NCBI GenBank assembly: GCA_947503435.1
Contig: CANNDL010000003.1
Location: 62,001-126,000, forward strand
DNA length: 64,000 nt
From: an uncultured Kangiella sp.
GTDB lineage: Bacteria; Pseudomonadota; Gammaproteobacteria; Enterobacterales; Kangiellaceae
Direction of reading: 5' to 3'
Shown here: positions 17,408-28,700 of the stretch, piece by piece
Layout of the letters: every line of letters begins with the position of its first letter
Position numbering within the stretch: the stretch's first letter is position 1
Notes under the pieces: model-generated
The model's input: the letters and a program-made list of their open reading frames with translations, nothing else
Databases searched by the model: none
What the model was told of the DNA's origin: nothing
Position numbers and translations under genes: made by a program

Positions 17408-18593
17408 CAAAACTAGAGAATACCTTAAGTCAAGAAAAGGTATTTCCATCCATGGTAATTCTTTAAGGTTGAGTTTCTTTTATAGAGGGAAAAGGTATAG
17501 GCCTACCCTAAAGCTAAAGCCTACTCTCGCGAATATCAAAAGTGCCGAAAGTTGGCTCCATACCATTAAGCGACAAATTGCTCTAAACCAATTTATTTTG
17601 GAAGAGCATTTTCCTCAATTTTCTATTAATACTACACAAGCTAAGACTGTCGGTGAATTCTTATCTTTATTCTTCAAGCTTAAAAAGACCGAACTGGACC
17701 CAAATACATTAAAAGGATATAAAAAGCACTCTAAGAAGATTATCGAAAAATTTGGTTCTAACTTAGTTTCTGAGATTTCTAGCCACGATATTGCGCTTTG
17801 GCGTTCTTACGACCTATCTGAATACTCTAACAAATACATTAATAATATTTTTACTGTTCTAAGAGCTGTCTTTGATTTAGCTTTTATGAATGACCAGATC
17901 GAATCTAATCCTATGGATAAGATTCGAAATTTAAAACTCAAGAAAAGCACACCCAATCCGTTCACTCGCGCAGAAATTAAACTTCTTTTGGAGCTTCCTA
18001 CTAAAAAGCTAAGTGAGCAAAATTATATCGAATACACTTGTTGGTCTGGCAATAGAGCCGAAGAATCCCTTGCTTTAGCATGGGAAGATATCGATTTTGA
18101 AAATCGCACAATAACAATCAATAGAGCCGTAGTAGCAGGGACCTATAAACGTCCCAAAACAGGCAATATGCGCAAAGTTACCTTATTAGAGCCCGTATAC
18201 CAGGCTTTACTGAGACAAAAAGACATATCGTCTAAATTAGACCCTAAAAAGTACAGAGTTTTGGAAAAGGACAACAAATCTTTTACTGTTGAATCTTTAA
18301 GAATAGTCTTCATGAATAGCAACTCAATGCTTCCCTTCAATGATATTTCTGTCTATGGGAAAGTGTTCTGGGATAAACACCTTAAGCAGGCAGGAGTAGA
18401 CCATAGAGGTGCAAACCAATGCCGTCATACCTACGCATCCCAGCTTTTATCAACGGGAAAGATTAGCTTAGAAAAAATAGCACTAGAAATGGGTAACTCA
18501 GTAACTATGCTTTACAAGCATTATGGTAAGTTCATTAATGAAGATGCTCTAGATCATAGAAAACAAATAGAATCAGCTCTATTCGATAATTAA
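17370..18593 (+). CDS. Tyrosine recombinase / island integrase
   Basis: A full-length integrase of 407 residues. The N-terminal arm-binding domain (about 20-70) has the pattern GISIHGNSLRLSFFYRGKRYR typical of Arm-DNA-bind proteins in phage and island integrases; a SAM-like core-binding domain follows (about 90-185). The catalytic domain carries arginine I in SGNRAEESLALAWEDID, the RHTYASQLL box and the nucleophile region LYKHYGKF. All key residues appear present, so the enzyme may be active. Together with the excisionase-like gene it forms a mobility module. It lies about 14 kb inside the presumed island end at 32.7 kb, so it may belong to that island or to a second nested element. Confidence 0.9.
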   Translation: MTESNVGRPELDNKTREYLKSRKGISIHGNSLRLSFFYRGKRYRPTLKLKPTLANIKSAESWLHTIKRQIALNQFILEEHFPQFSINTTQAKTVGEFLSLFFKLKKTELDPNTLKGYKKHSKKIIEKFGSNLVSEISSHDIALWRSYDLSEYSNKYINNIFTVLRAVFDLAFMNDQIESNPMDKIRNLKLKKSTPNPFTRAEIKLLLELPTKKLSEQNYIEYTCWSGNRAEESLALAWEDIDFENRTITINRAVVAGTYKRPKTGNMRKVTLLEPVYQALLRQKDISSKLDPKKYRVLEKDNKSFTVESLRIVFMNSNSMLPFNDISVYGKVFWDKHLKQAGVDHRGANQCRHTYASQLLSTGKISLEKIALEMGNSVTMLYKHYGKFINEDALDHRKQIESALFDN

Positions 18594-19025
18594 CCTACAT
18601 CCAAATAAAGCTACTGGAGATGACGCAGCCAATGTTCCAGCAAATCAGTTTAGACGCACCATCAATGTCGGAAAGGATGCACCATAAATCGGTAACAATG
18701 CACCGAAGCATTTATACCGATTTTTGATGAGAGATTTAAAAGATATTCGGAGACTTAGCAGCAGGCTTCGGAGAGCTAATTGGAAACCATTCGGAGTACG
18801 AACTGGAATTAGTTCGGAGAATTACTTGTTTGAAAAATTACTGGCACCGCCCCAACTTCCGAGCCTAAACGCCAGAACCTCCGAACCCAAACCAAAAAGC
18901 CTTCCGAAAGGTACTGGTAAACATCCGATTCACAAGCAAAGAAAAGCCGTCGATATGACGGCTTAAGTTTAAATGTAAAAAGTAGGTCAAACTCGTTTAT
19001 TTTAGAATTTATAAAAACAGCTAGT
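18594..19025. other. 432-base noncoding interval with phased short repeats
   Basis: No convincing gene is seen. GCACC occurs at 18656, 18679 and 18700, and TTCGGAG at 18746, 18767, 18790 and 18813, with steps of 21 to 23 bases, about two DNA turns. A hairpin pairs AAATCGGTA (18686-18694) with TACCGATTT (18715-18723) and is followed by a short T run, possibly the integrase terminator. An 80-codon frame at 18727-18966 crosses these repeats and a terminator hairpin and is not supported. Confidence 0.5.
18942..18964 (-). terminator. Rho-independent terminator of the toxin/immunity operon
   Basis: An eight-base stem pairs AAGCCGTC (18944-18951) with GACGGCTT (18957-18964) around a five-base loop. 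On the minus strand it is followed by TTTTCTTT, and it lies about 60 bases after the immunity gene stop. Confidence 0.7.
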
Positions 19026-19745
19026 TTACGTAATATCCCTAAAAATTAAATTTTTCATATTTAATAATACCTCTTTAGGAGTTGATTCAGTAAATGGGCT
19101 TTCACCCACATGAACAAGATAAATATCATTATGACAACTAACTTTGGCTCCCAAAGTCATTTCAAGTGATTTAATATCTACGCCTAGCCTCTCAACTAAG
19201 TTAGCATCAAGCCACATTCTATAAGCAGCAACTTTAATATATCCATCTTTTATCTCATATTTTCCAGGGTTTTTAGTCGTATCAATTATCTTTTGTTCTA
19301 ATGGAAACGGAAGACGATTAGAAATAAGAGGTAAATGCTCATAAACCTTTCCTTTTGCTTTGTATTGCAAAATATCTTCAGCATTTTGCCAATAGTCGAA
19401 GTCATAATCTACTATAAAAGCTTGTTGTATGGCATTTAGTTCAATTAGTTTGTTCGCGATAACATTTAAGTCAATATTCTTTCCAGTAATATCTAGTCTT
19501 GTTATGTTATGAGCTCCGACATCACCAACACTCAAATTAAACCTCTCAGATGTAACCCCAATATGCTTACTTTTTGATTCCAATAAGTATCCCATAACTT
19601 TATTAGGCGGCAATAAAACATTACCATTTATACGAAAGTAATCCTCTAATAAGTTAGCTTCACTCAATCCAGATAAAGCACTTTCCCAAACTTTGATTAT
19701 TGAGCAAGTATCTATTTTAAATACAACTGTTAATGTTAATTTCAT
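19026..19745 (-). CDS. Probable immunity protein for the adjacent giant toxin
   Basis: A soluble protein of 239 residues with no recognised family. It begins MKLTLTVVFKIDTCSIIKVW and lacks signal peptide or membrane segments, so it should act in the cytoplasm. Its ATG shares a base with the toxin stop (TAATG), and a terminator follows, the usual layout for a cognate immunity gene directly after a polymorphic toxin. Function is inferred from position only. It would neutralise the nuclease-like C-terminal domain of the protein encoded at 19745-30478. Confidence 0.65.
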   Translation of the reverse strand: MKLTLTVVFKIDTCSIIKVWESALSGLSEANLLEDYFRINGNVLLPPNKVMGYLLESKSKHIGVTSERFNLSVGDVGAHNITRLDITGKNIDLNVIANKLIELNAIQQAFIVDYDFDYWQNAEDILQYKAKGKVYEHLPLISNRLPFPLEQKIIDTTKNPGKYEIKDGYIKVAAYRMWLDANLVERLGVDIKSLEMTLGAKVSCHNDIYLVHVGESPFTESTPKEVLLNMKNLIFRDIT

Positions 19746-22700
19746 TACTTATACTCCGTAACTCTTACATTTACACCATACCTTTTGCCAAAATCAGTTA
19801 AAGTACTTGCTCTATAAGCTCCTCCAGGCTGCACTCTTAAATCTAACACCATATTTGCAGGGTTGTCGTCAACTTTATGCCCACGACCTAAATCTCTAAT
19901 ATGAGATTGCATTTTACCCATCCAATTAGATGCTTGTCTCGTATCTACAGTTTTAAGGCTGACTAGAATGTTATCCTTTTGGAAATCTACAAGTGGGAAA
20001 TAACCCTTGTTAGAGGCGCCCACTCTGTACCAATTTTTATAATCTGTTACCGCCAGTTTATCTTCGATGGCAATACCACGATCAGTAGGGCTCATCTTCC
20101 AAGTAGAAGAACTTGCAGTAAACCCTTTAAAGTTAAACCTTATGCCCGTAAGTAAATTTGCACCTTTTTTTGTCCATCCTAAAGCACCCGATGAAGGAAC
20201 CAGAGGAGATAACCCTCTACCTAAATCGCCTTCATTTGTTTTTGAGTGCCCCCAAATAGCCTCTGTTTTGTCGATATCTGCAATTGATTTCAACACTCCT
20301 CTAGATTTATAAGCTAAGCTGGGATGCTGCGCAGCGTTTATATAGATTAATCCCTCTATAAGCATATCCGCTGTATCTCCAACAACACCTTGACCTATTC
20401 CTTTTCCTAGTTCAAGCCATCTAAAGTTTTCTGGGTCATGATAAGTCTTGCCTTCGACCTCATCAGCCTGTTGATCCCCAGAATCTTTATTTTCTGCGCT
20501 CCCAGCATGACCAACTCTTGGAGTTAGATTTGGCCCGATATATCCATTGCTTTGAATATCTTGATAACCTGCGCACAGTGAGCCTCTACAAGTATCCATT
20601 TCAAAATCTGGACCTTTTGGTCTTCCTGATATTATGTAACCTGTTGGATCAGTCCCTGACATTGGGTTATTCATGATATAGGAGTACGGATTCATCGATT
20701 GTGAATTACCAGGTTCCTGAATAAACGGATCAACACTCAAGAATCGCCCAAGATTGTAATCATACGCGCGTCCATTCATATGAATGAGCTCAGCATCATC
20801 TAGGTGCTCATGATCGGTAAAGCCTCTCGGCGTAAACGGCTTGCCCCCCACTACTCCAGTTATAGTCGCAGGAGCTACATCTACAAAATCACCTTTACGC
20901 GGTTTACCAAATGGATCGTAACTTCTGTGCTCAAATACATTATTGCCATGATCAGTTAAAGTAATCACAGAGCCCAATCTATCACGATGAGTAAATGCGA
21001 TTCTGTGGCTTGGTAAAGCAGAAGCTGAAGTCTGTTCTTTAGTTACAATAGCGACATCACCAATGTAAGTTTTAGTGGTTTTCAAGTTACCTTTTGTGAC
21101 TACCTCCACCAACTTATCAAGATAAATCGTGGTTTCGTCAGAACCTGAGCCTGACTTTACTTGTTTAAAGCGCATGAGATCCGCACCATAATTAAATGCA
21201 CTGACTATACCGCTTCTAGTGATAGTTATGGGCTTATTAAATGCATTATAAGTAATGGTTTTACCATCTCCCGTCTTTAAATTACCATTGTTATCATAGA
21301 TATAATTGACGTTAGTCGTTCCGCCCCCTGAGGACAATTTAGCAATTTGTCTTACTGCATTAGGACCCGCATTGCCGCCCGCTGACTTTCCATTGTTACC
21401 GTAAGAAAGTGTAGAAGCATAATCGGTCTTTAACGTTAAATTACCAACCGCATCATAATCATAATCAATTGGAGATTCGGTATGGGCTCCATTGAAAGTT
21501 CTATAACTATGTTTTAGGCGATGTAAGTTATCGTATTGATAATCTTCACGACTTGATAGCCATTGGGCACCATTTTTATACCATTGCTCTTGCCAGGCTA
21601 AATTGCCGAAAGCACTATAGTCATACCACAACTTATGTAGTGGGCTATTCCCGTTTGTCGTCGAAACTGTAATGTTTCTCATTTGACCTGATTCTGGCCA
21701 ATAGAATCTTTGCTCAGTTAATGAACCAGCATTTGATTTCGATTGAGTTAAGTTAAGTAAAGCATCTCTTTGCGTCACTTCTTGATAGACAAAGCCTGAT
21801 CCCGCATTGATTAACTTAGTTTGATAACCATAAGGGTCATACTCTGTGGTAACTTTGATATCACTTGGATATTGAACTGCCTTAACTCGGCCATAGTTCG
21901 AGTCGTATTCTGTTAAGGTATTGTAAGTAAGACCGTCTATAATCGTTGCTTGGCTAATTGGTCTTGATAGGTTGTCATAACTAAATGACTTACTAATTCC
22001 AACGCCGTTTTCAGTAGCGACTAAACCTAAACCATTTGGTCGAGTATCGAAGGACCAGCTAGCATCTGAGCTACCATTGACGATTCTTTGATACATTCTG
22101 CCCAAACGATCATAAGACATGGCTAAAACATTACCATTGGCATCTTGCTCTCGCTCAACATCACCGTAAGTGTTGTAAGCAAAAGTTTTGATACCCATAT
22201 TCGGATCGTCCACTTTAGTTTTGTGGCCTAAACCGTTATACCAGGCATGAATAGGATTATTATTGGCATCTATCAAAGTAATTGGATTGCCAGTACCATC
22301 GTATGCGTATCTTGTTTGACCAAGCATAGAATCGACTGTACGCATTAACTTACCAGTTCCCGAATAAGCTCTACTCATCTCTAAGATGGTGCCTCTATCG
22401 GTAGCAGTAATATTCGTTTGATGGCCGGTATAACTATAGATTAGGGTCATCGCACTATAATTTGCTTGATCGGTTTCTTTATGGGTTAAACGCCCTAAAG
22501 GATCGAAACTTAAGTATCGCGTTCCAACGTCACTGGAAGAATCAAAAGATGGTTTAGTCTCTAAGATTTTACGACCTAAAGCGTCATAAGCCATACGAGT
22601 ATAAATAGCCTGTCCACCAAAACCTTGTGTTTCGACCATCAAGTCTCTATTGAGCTTATCCTTGAAGGTTTTGACAGTCGGACTACCCTCTTGTTTGGTG

Positions 22701-25700
22701 AATACCAAATACTCACTCTTTGAGTCAGGGCAATAAGTAGATGAACACCACTGATAACCCGTTTCAATGATTTTCCCGCCAGGAACCGTTTGCGACTCCA
22801 CTCGCCCGAACGGATCATAAGTGGTGGTAACGCTGATACCATTAGGATCGGTAGCTACCTTTACCTGCCCATGGATAGGAGAAACGGTAGAACTCGATAT
22901 TAGATCATAACCACCGTTTTCCTGAGTTACTGTTTTAGGGAAGTAACCATCATTACTGTATACTGTACTTACTTGTCGAGTAGTTAAATTCGAGCCGTCA
23001 TACTTCTGACCATGGGTTGTTATCGAAGTTGGTAAACCATGATTCGATACGTTATCAATCACCACTTTATGGGTTAGCGTTGTATCGCTAGCACTCGTTA
23101 CCGTCTCATTAGGAATACGATGCGTCTGTCCAATTCCACTATAAACAAAATTGGTTTTAGCCCACTTATCATAATCTGTACCAGTCTCGGTCGGAGCACC
23201 AATGGTTGTATTACGGTTAGACACTTGGGAAGTATCGACTTTTGTTTCTAAAAGCTTATTCCACCAGCCAGAAGATTGAGCACCTGTGTCAAATTGATTA
23301 GTAGTCGAGCTAGTGATAACACCGAAACCATCATCAACTATTTGAGTGGAATGCAAAATATTGCCGTATGTATCGATATCCACGCCGACTTGATTTCCTA
23401 ATATCGATTCCACCTTGGATAAGCGCAAACTTCGATTGGTCAAGTCGAACTCTTCTTTTACACTACTTCCAGCAGCAATCCATTTGCTTTTGCTAGTGGT
23501 ATTAATTACATGGTAGTTAGAAACTGTGGTTTTATTGGTTGGATTAACCGAACAATCATTAGAATTATCTGTTATTAAACAAGAGCGTGCTTGTTTAACT
23601 TGCCCTGCCAATGGGTATTTCTGATGAAAATCAGTTACCGAGCGTAAACCAGAATCCAAACTATCAACCGCAACTTGGTTAAAGCCTTGGAAGCCGCGGC
23701 CACGCACATTATACATAGCACCTTTGTAACGGTATTGAGTTGTTAAGTCGCCACCAATACCATCACTTTGTTTAAAGTCTGAAACCACGTACATGCTTGA
23801 TGCAAAATGAAAATAATCTGAATCCGTATCCGTTTGGTCATAATCGGACGCATACAGCGGCAAATTGTTGTTTTGTTTTTTGCCGGTGCTTAACGGTTTA
23901 TATTCCCACTCAGATTTATGCGCAAAACCATTAACTACCGACTTCAACATGTTCACTGGAGAATAATCATCACCAGAAGCTGAGCCACGATTCCGGTAAA
24001 CGTAAGTATCGAAGTTACGTTGTAATACAGCGTGTTTTGTGCTTTCTGCGGTTGGAATATACGCAGGAGAGTCTTCATTTGTAGGACCATAAGTAAATAC
24101 GAAATCCGTTAACCCATTGCCATAAGTATCAATAAAAGCGCCTTGCTTTAGAGGACCAACAAAGCCTGAATCTTCTTTACGAGTAGATATTGAGCCATCG
24201 GTATTCTCATCAAAATAGATAGCGTCATACTGATAAATACTATCGTCTTGCTGAGCGCCTGGCATATCTTTCAAATAAGTATAAGTGTATTGATTTGACG
24301 TACAGCCGGTACAGGTTTGAATATTGGTAACTACTTCTGTATGCCAATATTTACCGTACAACCCTCCCATAAGCGGACTATCAATTTCATCGTTTGCACA
24401 AAATTCTTCTAGCGACTCTTGAGCATCTCCAAGTTTCCACTGGTATTGATATACACAAGATTCTATTACTCTTTGGTTAGGTATTAGTAATTCAATTTTT
24501 CCATCACCATTAATATCAGATACTTTAAAGCCTGGTGCATATCTATATTCACGAACCACTTCAGACATAACTTTCTGTGCTTCACCTGTGCCACTATACT
24601 CATAACCAGATTTAACTTTAAGTATTCGCTCTTTCCCTAAATCCACACCCAAAGGCACTCTAACGGAATAATCTGCATCACCTTTATTGATACTATATGT
24701 GGTTCCATTTCCGTCAGAGCAGATAAAGTCTGAAAGTCCATCAGAATTAATATCGATGAATTTAAAATAGTAACCATTGACGCACTTTTGAGACAAGTCT
24801 TTTTCATTAAAAAATAAATTATTATTTCCTGAGCGCTGGGTTAACAAAATCTTCTTAGGGCGTGGTTGTGGTAAGAAATAGTAACTACTACTACTGTCCG
24901 AGTAAGCAATAGTTTGAACAACCAATAAATCCGGTAGCCCATTACCATCTACATCACCAATGCTATTAATTGTTTCTGAATTTCTTTGTTGTACAGGAAC
25001 ATATGGCCCTGCAGGAATACCAGCTGTTTCATATTCACGAACAAAGATAGGAGCGATAGTATAGGGATTGCCTCCACTCACATTACCATTATGTAAGTAA
25101 ATAGAGATTTTTCTATTATTATAAATCAATAAATCAGGGTAACCGTCTCCATTGAAGTCTGATATATCAGGAATTAATGATGGTTGGGTATAACCATAGT
25201 AATTTGATAATTCAACTGAGTAATCTCGCTCAGTTACGATCCCAGTGTCAACCTCATCTCCAAAATATACTTCGCCATTGGAGTCAACTTTTGTGTATCT
25301 TAGTTTTAAAGACTGACTTGATGTCGCAGACCCAACCCAAACATCAGTTCTGCCATCCATGTTAAAGTCGGCAAAACTACACGCTAACTCTTCTCTGTAT
25401 GCAAATGGTACGCCACAATTATTTGCTGAGAATCCATGTTCAACGCCCTGCTTTCCTTCTGCGTTAAAGAAATAACCTTTTGGGTGAGAAGGTGAAGTAC
25501 TTCCATACCAATCTTTAACACCATCTCCATTCAAATCACCACGTGGCATAATTTCATCAAACAACACCGAGTTATGACTGACTTTTGGTGCACGAGAATC
25601 TGTAATTGAGTAGCCTTGATACGGCGAAACTGTACTCCCATTCTCCATGGTCAAAGTAAATGGTTCTAACTCATAAGTCATCGGAGCATCTTGCCAATTG

Positions 25701-28700
25701 AAATCCGTTTTTGGCAAGCAAGAAGAGGTACCATTTTTATAAGCGCACTCTCGAATGCTTTCCACTAACGATTGATTGGTCGCAGCACTATACTTATAGA
25801 TGACGTTATATTCGCGAATCGTAACGCCATCGTAATGAGTAGAGACTTTACTCAAACGTTTAGTTTGACGAGATTTACCGCCTGCTAAATACGAGGTTGA
25901 AACATCCGTTCTTGGTTCGTAAGTAAAGACTACTTCTCGGTTACCTGGCGTGTTACTCGAGCCATCACTGGTACCTGTATACTGAATTTTTTCCAGTAAG
26001 ATTTCGCCACTATTTGCACCCTCCATGTATCGATAATGAACTGCATTTGAGGAGTAATCGCGTGTCGAATCAATTAACCAGCTTAAGGTCGCTGGCGCGC
26101 CTTCCGGTTGCACTTTTGAATTATTGCTTAATGTATTGTTGCCATAAACACTAATTTTGTTGTCTTTGGTATGAACCTCAAAATAAGTGCCTGCACTATT
26201 AATGCCGCCACCTTTTTGTGTCACCCTTACGAACGAATCCATTTCAGTACGATACTCGGTTCCTGAGCTACCGTATGAACCAGAAACATTAACCAAGCGC
26301 TTACCATCAAGGCATAGCTTATCTTGAGTCGAGTATTGAACTCCTAGATTAGCGCCATCAATATCGGCAATTGAGCCACAACGACTAATGCTAGAACCTG
26401 CTGATAAAGCAAAACCTATACCCATTACCCCATTACCACTTCTAGAGCTGTAACTCATGGAGACCGATGGCTGCATCCCTTTACGACCAGGCGGCAAAGC
26501 AACTGGAATGGAGTAGTTTGCTGCGCCACCAGAAACACCCGCGTTACCTTCTAGAACTCCAACGTTACTATCACCAGTAATGGTATCTATATGACCGTTA
26601 AGTTGATCGGCAACATTACCATTCGGGAACGCCCAATTCGGTGGAAGCTTCACATCCACACTGGAAGATACTTTCTCAGGTCCGCATTTAGTTCCTCCAG
26701 GAATATCATTACAGGCACGGACTTTATGTTTCCATAAACCATTATTATCGACTGTTACTTCAGCGGATAATGCAGTGCCCATATTTTCCCAAGCCGTCCA
26801 ACTACTCGACTCATGTTGATGCGCAAGCTGATATTTATCGGTTACTGACGAAGTCGCAGCACCCCAAGAAACCGTATAAGTGGTTTCCCCAGTTTCAGCT
26901 GGTACGGTGATGCTTGCTGGTGCATCCGGCGTCGGGTGTGAAACGGTAACCGTATTTGTGGTAGCGTAAATACCACAACCTGAAGCATTACAAGCTCTCA
27001 CTCGATAACTAAAGCCACCATCGCCTTTTCCACTGATTTGCTTGGAGGTCGCTAATCCCACTGAATGCCATGAGCTAAAACTAGGGCTTTCTGAGTATTC
27101 GTATCGACTAACTACACTTGATGGTGCTTGCCAAGATACCGTATAAGAACCATCTGTATCAGAAGAAGGAACAGTCGGATTACCTGGAGAGTACGGAATT
27201 CTTAAAACTGTAACCGTAGAAGAACTTTTATAACTCCCGCAACCTGCGGTATTACAAGCGCGAACTCGATACTGCCAATCACCATCAGCTCTATTATCAA
27301 AATGCTTTGAGCGCGCAGTGCTGCTATGAACCTCTGCCCAAGCTCCATAACTGCTACTGCCATAAGGCTTTAGGCGTTCTTCTAATTTATAAGCTGTTAT
27401 TGAATTACCTGAAGCAGCCCCCCAGGAAATCGTATGACTAGCATCCGTATCAGTAATTGTTGGCGTTGTAATAGAGCTTGGCACTCCAGGTTTTCGTAAT
27501 ACATTGACATGTGGAGCTATAAACCTCCAACTACTACATCCACTGGCATTACATCCTCTTATAGCAAAGTCCCACTCGCCATCGGCAAGGCCGCTGTAAG
27601 CATAAGCAGTACTAACTCCTCGATTAACATGAGTCCAAGAACTAAAACTGCCACCTATCGGCATATGTCGATGAGCCGTTTGGTAATAGTCAACTTGACC
27701 GCTACTGACTCCCCAGTTGACAGAGAAAGAACCATCCGTATCTAATGACGCTGGACCGCTAATTGAAGAAGGGATCCCCGGTTTATGTAAAACGCCTGTT
27801 ACGCTACTAAAAGCACTGTAATAAGAGCATGCCCAAGAAAACTCATTACATGCTCTGACGCGATAGGTATAACTACCATCCGTTCTGCCATTAACACTAA
27901 AATTAGTTTGCGTTGTATTCGCAATCGTAGTGTAACTTGTAGTTGAATTTTTATATTCAATTACATGATAAGCAGTAACTGTTCCATTCGGCTTAGTCCA
28001 GCTAATGCTATAAGCGCCATCCGTATCATTAGCTGGCACAGAAGGTGCCGAGGGAATTGCCGGTATCAATCTTGCAGTGACATTACTTGAATCTGCGCCA
28101 TAACTAGAGCAAGCCCAGGAGAAGCTATTACAAGCTTGAACTCGGAAGTCCCAACTTCCATCAGTTAAGCCCGAAAGAGCTTTGCTAGTCCCTGACACAC
28201 TGGTTGCTGCCGTTACCCAACTCCCGCTGTTGTTTCGTTTTTGTATATTGTAATAAGTCACGGTACCCGAAGGCTTGGCCCAGCTAACTGTAATTGAACC
28301 TGTGCTTACAGTAGAATTTGTCGTTGGCGCGCTCGGAGCTGATGGCTTAAAACGTACGACAAAATTAGAAGAGACAGAGCTGTGTCCAGAGCAAGACCAA
28401 GAATAACCATTACAAGCCTGAACTCTAAATTCCCAAGAGCCGTCTGTAAGCCCAGTAACGGATTTGCTTAAGCCCGATATATTGGTTGAAACGTTCGACC
28501 AACTTCCAGAGTCTTTGCGTTTTTGTAATTGATAATAACTGACATTACCAGAAGGCTTAGTCCAGCTTACCGTTACAGAGCCCCCAGTACTTGTCGTCGC
28601 TGAAATCGAAGGGGCGGCAGGGTTCGAAGGTTTTACTCGTACGGTAGTATTAGCGGAATCCGAGCTATAACTAGAACATGACCAAGAGTAACCGTTGCAA

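Noticed and set aside
18656-18819. CRISPR array
   Set aside because: The repeated words are only 5-7 bases long and the intervals are about 15 bases; no cas genes in the window.
18727-18966. 80-residue plus-strand frame after the integrase
   Set aside because: No ribosome binding site; it runs through phased repeats and ends within the terminator hairpin of the opposite-strand operon.
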